Shown here: in pieces, positions 60,151-64,000 of the stretch | Layout of the letters: every line of letters starts with the position of its first letter | Numbering within the stretch: position 1 is the first letter of the stretch | Origin: Streptomyces abikoensis | GTDB taxonomy: Bacteria > Actinomycetota > Actinomycetes > Streptomycetales > Streptomycetaceae | Assembly (NCBI RefSeq): GCF_014648775.1 | Contig: NZ_BMRT01000008.1 | Coordinates: 248,001-312,000, forward strand | Direction: 5' to 3' | DNA length: 64,000 nucleotides | Notes under the pieces: generated by a model | Told to the model about the DNA's origin: nothing | The model's input: only the letters and a program-made list of their open reading frames with translations | Database searches by the model: none | Program-made: the position numbers and the translations under genes

Positions 60151-61392
60151 ATGGTGGCGGGCACTGGTCTGCGGCTCTCGATCGGGGTGTGGACCGTCAC
60201 CCGGGCCGTTCTGATGATGTGCGTGTTCCGGGTGTGGGACATGCCCGGCTCGGACGTGTCCGTCGACATCGAGGTGATCTACCAGGGCTGGTACGGCGTC
60301 CTGCGCAGCGGCATCTTCCCGTACGACGACGTGACCTGGCAGTACCCGCCGGCCGCCGCGCTGGCCGTCCTCGCCCCCGGACTGCTGCCGTTCCTCAACT
60401 ACGCGCCGGCGTTCTTCGTCCTCTGCCTCGCGGCCGACGCGGCCGTCATGGGGATGCTGCTGTACGCGGCGCGCGACGGCCGGCGCGGCCCGCTGGGCGT
60501 CTGGGTGTGGGTGACGGGCGTCCCGCTGCTCGGGCCGATCGTCTACGCCCGCTACGACGTGATGGTCACCGCCGTCGCCGTCGCCGCGCTGCTGACGGTG
60601 GGCCGCCGCACCCGGCTGGCAGGTGCCCTGACGGGCTTCGGCGCGCTGCTCAAGATCTGGCCGGTCCTGCTGGTCATCGGCACCCCGCGCGGGCGCGCCA
60701 CCCGGTCCGTCTGGAGCGCGGCGCTGGTGACGGCGGGGGTGCTGGGCATGTTCTTCACGGCCGCGATGCCGGGGGCGCTGGCGTTCCTGACCTTCCAGCG
60801 CGACCGGGGCACCGAGGTGGAGTCCCTGGGCTCGCTGGTCTTCCACCTGGCCCGGCACATCGGCTGGCACGGCAAAGCGCGCCTCAACTACGGCTCGGTG
60901 GAATTCCTCGGCCGGCACGTCCACGCGGTGAGCGCGCTGGCGCTGGGGCTGAGCGTGCTGGCGTTCGGCTGGCTGCTGCTGTGGCGGCTGCGGGCCCGCC
61001 GCTTCACGCCGACGACGCCGTACGACGCGGCGTTCGCGGCGGTGCTGCTCTTCACCACGACGAGCCGGGTGATCAGCCCCCAGTACATGATCTGGCTGAT
61101 CGGCCTGGCGGCGGTCTGCGTCACGATGGGGACGCCGCGGCAGCGGCTGCCGATCCTGCTGGTGCTGATGGCCGCGCCGCTGACGCAGCTGGAGTTTCCC
61201 ATCTGGTTCTCGCACGTGGTCGCGAGCGACAAGTTGGGGGTGGCGACGCTCACGTTGCGCAACGGGTTGCTGGTGGCGGCGACGGTGGTGGCGTGTTCGC
61301 GGCTGTGGCGCGAGACGGTTACCGAGGGCCACCTGCCGCAGGGGGAGCCGGATCCGCCGGCGGAGCGGGAGTCGGCGCTGGTGCCGGGGTAG
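60151..61392 (+). CDS. Polytopic GT87-type (DUF2029) mannosyltransferase
   Basis: A 413-residue membrane protein with about ten helices. The loop after helix 1 has SVDIEVIYQGWYGVL and PYDDVTWQYPPAAA, where the acidic residues are the usual catalytic place of polyprenyl-phosphate-mannose-dependent enzymes. TSRVISPQYMIWLIG is another family segment. Counterparts in mycobacteria (Rv2181 in this region, and PimE) extend lipomannan. The ATG has GAGG seven bases upstream. It is divergent from the PimB-like gene. Confidence 0.86.
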   Translation: MVAGTGLRLSIGVWTVTRAVLMMCVFRVWDMPGSDVSVDIEVIYQGWYGVLRSGIFPYDDVTWQYPPAAALAVLAPGLLPFLNYAPAFFVLCLAADAAVMGMLLYAARDGRRGPLGVWVWVTGVPLLGPIVYARYDVMVTAVAVAALLTVGRRTRLAGALTGFGALLKIWPVLLVIGTPRGRATRSVWSAALVTAGVLGMFFTAAMPGALAFLTFQRDRGTEVESLGSLVFHLARHIGWHGKARLNYGSVEFLGRHVHAVSALALGLSVLAFGWLLLWRLRARRFTPTTPYDAAFAAVLLFTTTSRVISPQYMIWLIGLAAVCVTMGTPRQRLPILLVLMAAPLTQLEFPIWFSHVVASDKLGVATLTLRNGLLVAATVVACSRLWRETVTEGHLPQGEPDPPAERESALVPG

Positions 61393-61398
61393 TTGTTC

Positions 61399-61498
61399 CC
61401 GGGGCTCCGCCCCGGACCCCGGTCCTCAAACGCCGGACGGGCTGATTTCAGCCCGTCCGGCGTTTGAGGACGAAACGGTGAAAGGGCGGGACCGGGGC
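61399..61498. terminator. Bidirectional hairpin within dispersed repeat (copy 3)
   Basis: A 22-bp perfect stem beginning CCTCAAACGCCGGACGGGCT (61424-61445, 61448-61469) with two bases at the centre lies between converging genes. It is preceded by GGGGC-TCC-GCCCC and followed by GAAACGGTGAAAGGGCGGGA (61472-61491). It shares these parts with the elements at 29252 and 38163. Confidence 0.9.
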
Positions 61499-61501
61499 AC
61501 C

Positions 61502-62656
61502 TCAAAAGGCCCCCGCCACGTACGACCGCCACCTGCGCGCGAACTCCCCCTCGCTCGCCCCCAGCAACTCCCGGAACGCCTCCGTCCGGTAGAACGCCCT
61601 GAGCGCCCCCTCCCCCCACCCCTCCGCGATCAGGCGGCAGGCCAGCCAGCCGCCCTCGTAGGCGCGTGCCAAGCGCCCCGCCCCGCCCGTGAAGGCGAAG
61701 TCGTCGTCGGCGGGAAGCCCCGACGGCAGGTCGCCCGCGTCGACGGACGCGGCGAGCTCGGGCGCGGCCTGCCGGGCCGTGCGGTCCGTGCCCCGGTACG
61801 CGGCCCAGTCGGCGAAGCCCTCGGAGAGCCACTTCGGCGTGGCCGCCGTCGTCACCGCCCGCGTCGCGACGTGCGTCGTCTCGTGCGTGAACACGATCCG
61901 CCGCCCGAAGTCGGCGAGCTCCCCGTACGCCTCGGGATTGACGACGACCCGGTCGCCCGTGGCCACCGCCGCCATGCCCCGGTAGTTCGCGGCGGGCGTC
62001 TCCAAGAGGGCACCCATCCGTTCCAGCGAAGCGGGCACCTCGACCACGACGTGGCGGGCCCAGCGCCCGCCCCACGCCGCGTCCACCGCCGGTACCGCCG
62101 CGTCCGCGAGGCCGGCCACCGCGCGCAGCAGGGACTCGTCCTGGCCCACGCCCAGGACGAGGCTGTGCCCGCCCCGCACGGCCGTGACCCGGCCCTGCTC
62201 CCACAGCTGCCCCGCCGGGTGCCGGGCCTCCTGCCCGGCGACGTACCAGCGGCCGCTCCGCCGCGTGAGCGTCAGCCGGAGCGGGACGGTGACGGGGGCC
62301 GCGTCGTGGCCGGCGAGCCGGTAGCGCAGCTCGGCCTCGGCGACGGCGCCGCGCGCGAGCCGCACCAGCCGGTACTCCCAGGAGGCCAGCGGCACGGCGG
62401 CGAGGTTGGCGAGGACCAGGCGGCGCTCGGCGCGGTAGCCGTCGGCGGCGGGGTCGATGACGGCCAGGTAGGCGGCCTCGTCCCGCTGCCGCACCGCCGC
62501 CGCCCACCGGTCGAGCAGCCGCCGCACGGACGCCTCGTCCGGCTCGGACGTCGCGGCGGGCCCGCAGCCGGAGAGCCCGAGCAGCCCGGCGACGCCCAGC
62601 GCGCACACCGCCCGCCGCCCGATCCCCGTGTTGCCGCTGCCGTCACCGTCCGTCAC
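61502..62656 (-). CDS. HExxH metallopeptidase-like lipoprotein
   Basis: 384 residues. The signal peptide ends in the lipobox LSGC with C31, so it is an exported lipoprotein. A helical NTF2/SnoaL-like region follows. The zinc motif HETTH lies at 258-262, with the third ligand E279 in WLSEGFADW, the gluzincin arrangement of MA-type peptidases. The substrate is unknown. TACGAT (62663-62668) lies six bases before the GTG, suggesting a leaderless message. It is followed by the dispersed hairpin. Confidence 0.87.
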   Translation of the reverse strand: MTDGDGSGNTGIGRRAVCALGVAGLLGLSGCGPAATSEPDEASVRRLLDRWAAAVRQRDEAAYLAVIDPAADGYRAERRLVLANLAAVPLASWEYRLVRLARGAVAEAELRYRLAGHDAAPVTVPLRLTLTRRSGRWYVAGQEARHPAGQLWEQGRVTAVRGGHSLVLGVGQDESLLRAVAGLADAAVPAVDAAWGGRWARHVVVEVPASLERMGALLETPAANYRGMAAVATGDRVVVNPEAYGELADFGRRIVFTHETTHVATRAVTTAATPKWLSEGFADWAAYRGTDRTARQAAPELAASVDAGDLPSGLPADDDFAFTGGAGRLARAYEGGWLACRLIAEGWGEGALRAFYRTEAFRELLGASEGEFARRWRSYVAGAF

Positions 62657-62690
62657 CCCCGCATCGTACGCACCGCGCGGGCGGCCGCCG

Positions 62691-63770
62691 TCAGGGACGG
62701 GTGACGGACGAGATGGGCATCATGTCGGCCCGGTCGTAGCGCACCCGCGCCCCCGGGTAGGGGGCGTGGACGACCTGGCCGTTGCCCACGTACATCCCCA
62801 CGTGGCTGGCGTCGTCGCGGTAGATCACCAGGTCGCCGGGCCGGGCCTCGGAGAGCGAGACGTGCCGCCCGGCGTTGCGCTGCGCCTGCGAGGTGCGCGG
62901 CAGGCCCACCCCGGCCCGGCCGTACGCCCACTGCATCAGCCCGGAGCAGTCGAAGGCGCCCGGCCCGGTGGCGCCCCAGGCGTAGGGCGAGCCGACGGCC
63001 TGCCGGACGGCCATGGCCGCGGCGAGGCCCCGGCCGGAGCCGACGGCCGCGGAGACGTCGCCGAGGGAGGGCAGAGCGGCCGCGGCGGCCCGCAGCGGGC
63101 CGCCCGAGCGCTCCTCGGAGCGCGAGGCGCGGGCGTACTCCTCGCGGGCGGCGTCCGGCAGGGAGTTGAGCAGCCGGCGGGCGGAGGCGAGCTTGTCCTC
63201 GACCTCCCGTTTGTGCTGCTCGACCGCCCGGCGGCTGTCCTCCAGCTCGGCGAGGGTACGGGCGGCCTCCTGGCGCTCCTGGCGCAGGGTGCGCTGGGCG
63301 GCCAGCAGGGCGCGCAGCTGCCCGGCCTGACGGCCCGTGACGCGGTCGAGGGTGGCGGCCTTGTCCAGGTAGCCGTCGGGGTCCGAGGAGAGGATGAGCT
63401 CGATGGCGGGGTCGACGGCGCCGTGGCGGTACTGGGCGGTGGCGATCAGGCCGAGGGCGTCGCGCATCCGGTTGACCTTCTCCTGGCCGCGCGCCACACG
63501 GTCGGCGACCTGTTCCACGCGCTCGCGCAGGGCGTCGGCGCGCTCCCCCGCCGCGTTGAACTTCTCCGTGGCCTGCTCGGCCTGCTCGTAGAGCTGGTCG
63601 AGCCGCGCCTTCACCGTCCCCGAGGTCTTGGAGTCGTCGGCGGGGTCACCGGGCCGGGCGAGCGCGGGGGCCGCCGAGAAGGCGGCCGCGGCGGTGGCCA
63701 TGGCGGCGGACAGGACGGTGACCCGGACACTCTGGGTGAGACCGGACTGCGAACGGCGATGGGACGCCAC
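62691..63770 (-). CDS. Secreted NlpC/P60 peptidoglycan endopeptidase
   Basis: 359 residues. A signal peptide (1 to about 39, ending PALA) and a long coiled coil (about 50-205) precede the NlpC/P60 domain, with C275 in AFDCSGLMQW, H323 in DASHVGMYV and H335 in VVHAP. It cleaves wall peptides outside the cell, like mycobacterial RipA/Rv2190c. I start at the GTG at 63770 (VASHRRSQ), eleven bases after GGGAG. A GTG at 63782 lies against that site. Confidence 0.93.
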   Translation of the reverse strand: MASHRRSQSGLTQSVRVTVLSAAMATAAAAFSAAPALARPGDPADDSKTSGTVKARLDQLYEQAEQATEKFNAAGERADALRERVEQVADRVARGQEKVNRMRDALGLIATAQYRHGAVDPAIELILSSDPDGYLDKAATLDRVTGRQAGQLRALLAAQRTLRQERQEAARTLAELEDSRRAVEQHKREVEDKLASARRLLNSLPDAAREEYARASRSEERSGGPLRAAAAALPSLGDVSAAVGSGRGLAAAMAVRQAVGSPYAWGATGPGAFDCSGLMQWAYGRAGVGLPRTSQAQRNAGRHVSLSEARPGDLVIYRDDASHVGMYVGNGQVVHAPYPGARVRYDRADMMPISSVTRP

Positions 63771-63851
63771 GGGGTGCCGCACTCCCTTCCACTGTGTGCG
63801 GACCCTGCCGCCCGGTCGACGGGCGGACGACGGCCGGGCACCGCGCGCCAG

Positions 63852-63881
63852 ACAGTAGCGGCGTGCTCACCCCGGGTTCAA
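63852..63881 (-). promoter_or_regulatory. Promoter of the NlpC/P60 gene
   Basis: TTGAAC (63876-63881) and TACTGT (63852-63857) on the minus strand, 18 bases apart, giving a leader of about 75 bases. I see no c-di-AMP riboswitch in that leader. Confidence 0.6.
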
Positions 63882-63897
63882 AGACCTCGCGGGCGGC

Positions 63898-63941
63898 AAA
63901 AACGGCGCCCCGCCGACAGACGCAGGTCATCGGCGGGGCGC
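63898..63941 (-). terminator. Intrinsic terminator with U-tract
   Basis: A 12-bp stem (GCGCCCCGCCGA and complement) followed by GTTTTT on the minus strand. It closes a gene to the right of the window. Confidence 0.88.
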
Positions 63942-63945
63942 GGTG

Positions 63946-64000
63946 TCACTTGCCGTAGTCGTGATTCGCCCGAAAGGGCGGCATGGCGCGGCGGAAGTGA
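63946..64000 (-). CDS. 3' end of a minus-strand gene (mostly outside window)
   Basis: The last 17 codons, ending FRANHDYGK and TGA at 63946-63948, run off the right edge. The terminator five bases beyond supports it as a true gene end. Too short to identify. Confidence 0.45.
   Translation of the reverse strand, partial: HFRRAMPPFRANHDYGK

Noticed and set aside
63782..63950. c-di-AMP (ydaO) riboswitch before the NlpC/P60 gene
   Set aside because: Expected because such genes often carry one, but the leader is only about 75 bases and lacks the conserved segments.
1..64000. tRNA, rRNA, insertion sequences, prophage or attachment sites
   Set aside because: I looked for cloverleaf ends, transposase motifs and integrase genes and found none.

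Overview
The window is very GC-rich, actinobacterial-type DNA with dense short-gapped genes, GTG/TTG starts and hairpin terminators that mostly lack a U-tract. It reads as the chromosomal core of a Streptomyces or close relative. The gene order around ftsZ, metF-thiE-thiOSG, a PASTA kinase, bfr/bfd, aroG, trpEG, pfkA, a two-component pair and a glucokinase matches, as I remember it, the S. coelicolor region holding ftsZ (SCO2082), pfkA (SCO2119) and glkA (SCO2126). Several genes also sit in the order of the Mycobacterium tuberculosis Rv2150c-Rv2190c block.

Region 1 (1-16885, minus strand) is the division and cell-wall (dcw) cluster. Read in the direction of transcription it is rsmH, ftsL, ftsI, murE, murF, mraY, murD, ftsW, murG, ftsQ, ftsZ, pgeF/ylmD, ylmE, sepF and yggT. 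It makes peptidoglycan precursors from UDP-MurNAc-tripeptide to lipid II and then builds the septum. Many junctions overlap by 1-4 bases. The main promoter lies upstream of rsmH and is covered by three 10-bp repeats resembling MraZ boxes. ftsZ has its own regulatory region.

Region 2 (17-31 kb) holds a beta-carbonic anhydrase followed by a hairpin whose arms are DnaA boxes, and a MoxR-DUF58-transglutaminase operon. It continues with DUF3040 and methyltransferase genes and an operon of degenerate ABC ATPase, YhgE/Pip membrane protein and TetR regulator with a palindromic operator. A DUF4126 membrane-protein gene behind a perfect MacR-type box and a phytoene-desaturase-like flavoprotein end the region.

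Region 3 (31-46.5 kb) is metabolic. It contains metF, thiE and an Rv2175c-like regulator, a ferredoxin-reductase-like flavoprotein, and a TPP-riboswitch-controlled thiO-thiS-thiG operon. A PASTA Ser/Thr kinase with an endonuclease IV-like gene follows, then a sulfite-oxidase-like protein, bacterioferritin, and its ferredoxin behind an iron box. Class II DAHP synthase lies beside a fused anthranilate synthase with a Trp leader-peptide attenuator.

Region 4 (46.5-64 kb) contains phosphofructokinase, a NarL-type two-component pair that looks like MacRS, a phospholipid acyltransferase, an esterase and a ROK glucokinase. After these come a block shared with mycobacteria (ArsA-like ATPase, SRPBCC protein, long-chain acyl-CoA ligase, PimB-like mannosyltransferase, GT87 transferase), an HExxH lipoprotein and an NlpC/P60 hydrolase. 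I see no tRNA, rRNA, IS element, prophage or CRISPR. At least eleven genes show a -10 hexamer 6-8 bases before the start codon and so are probably leaderless.
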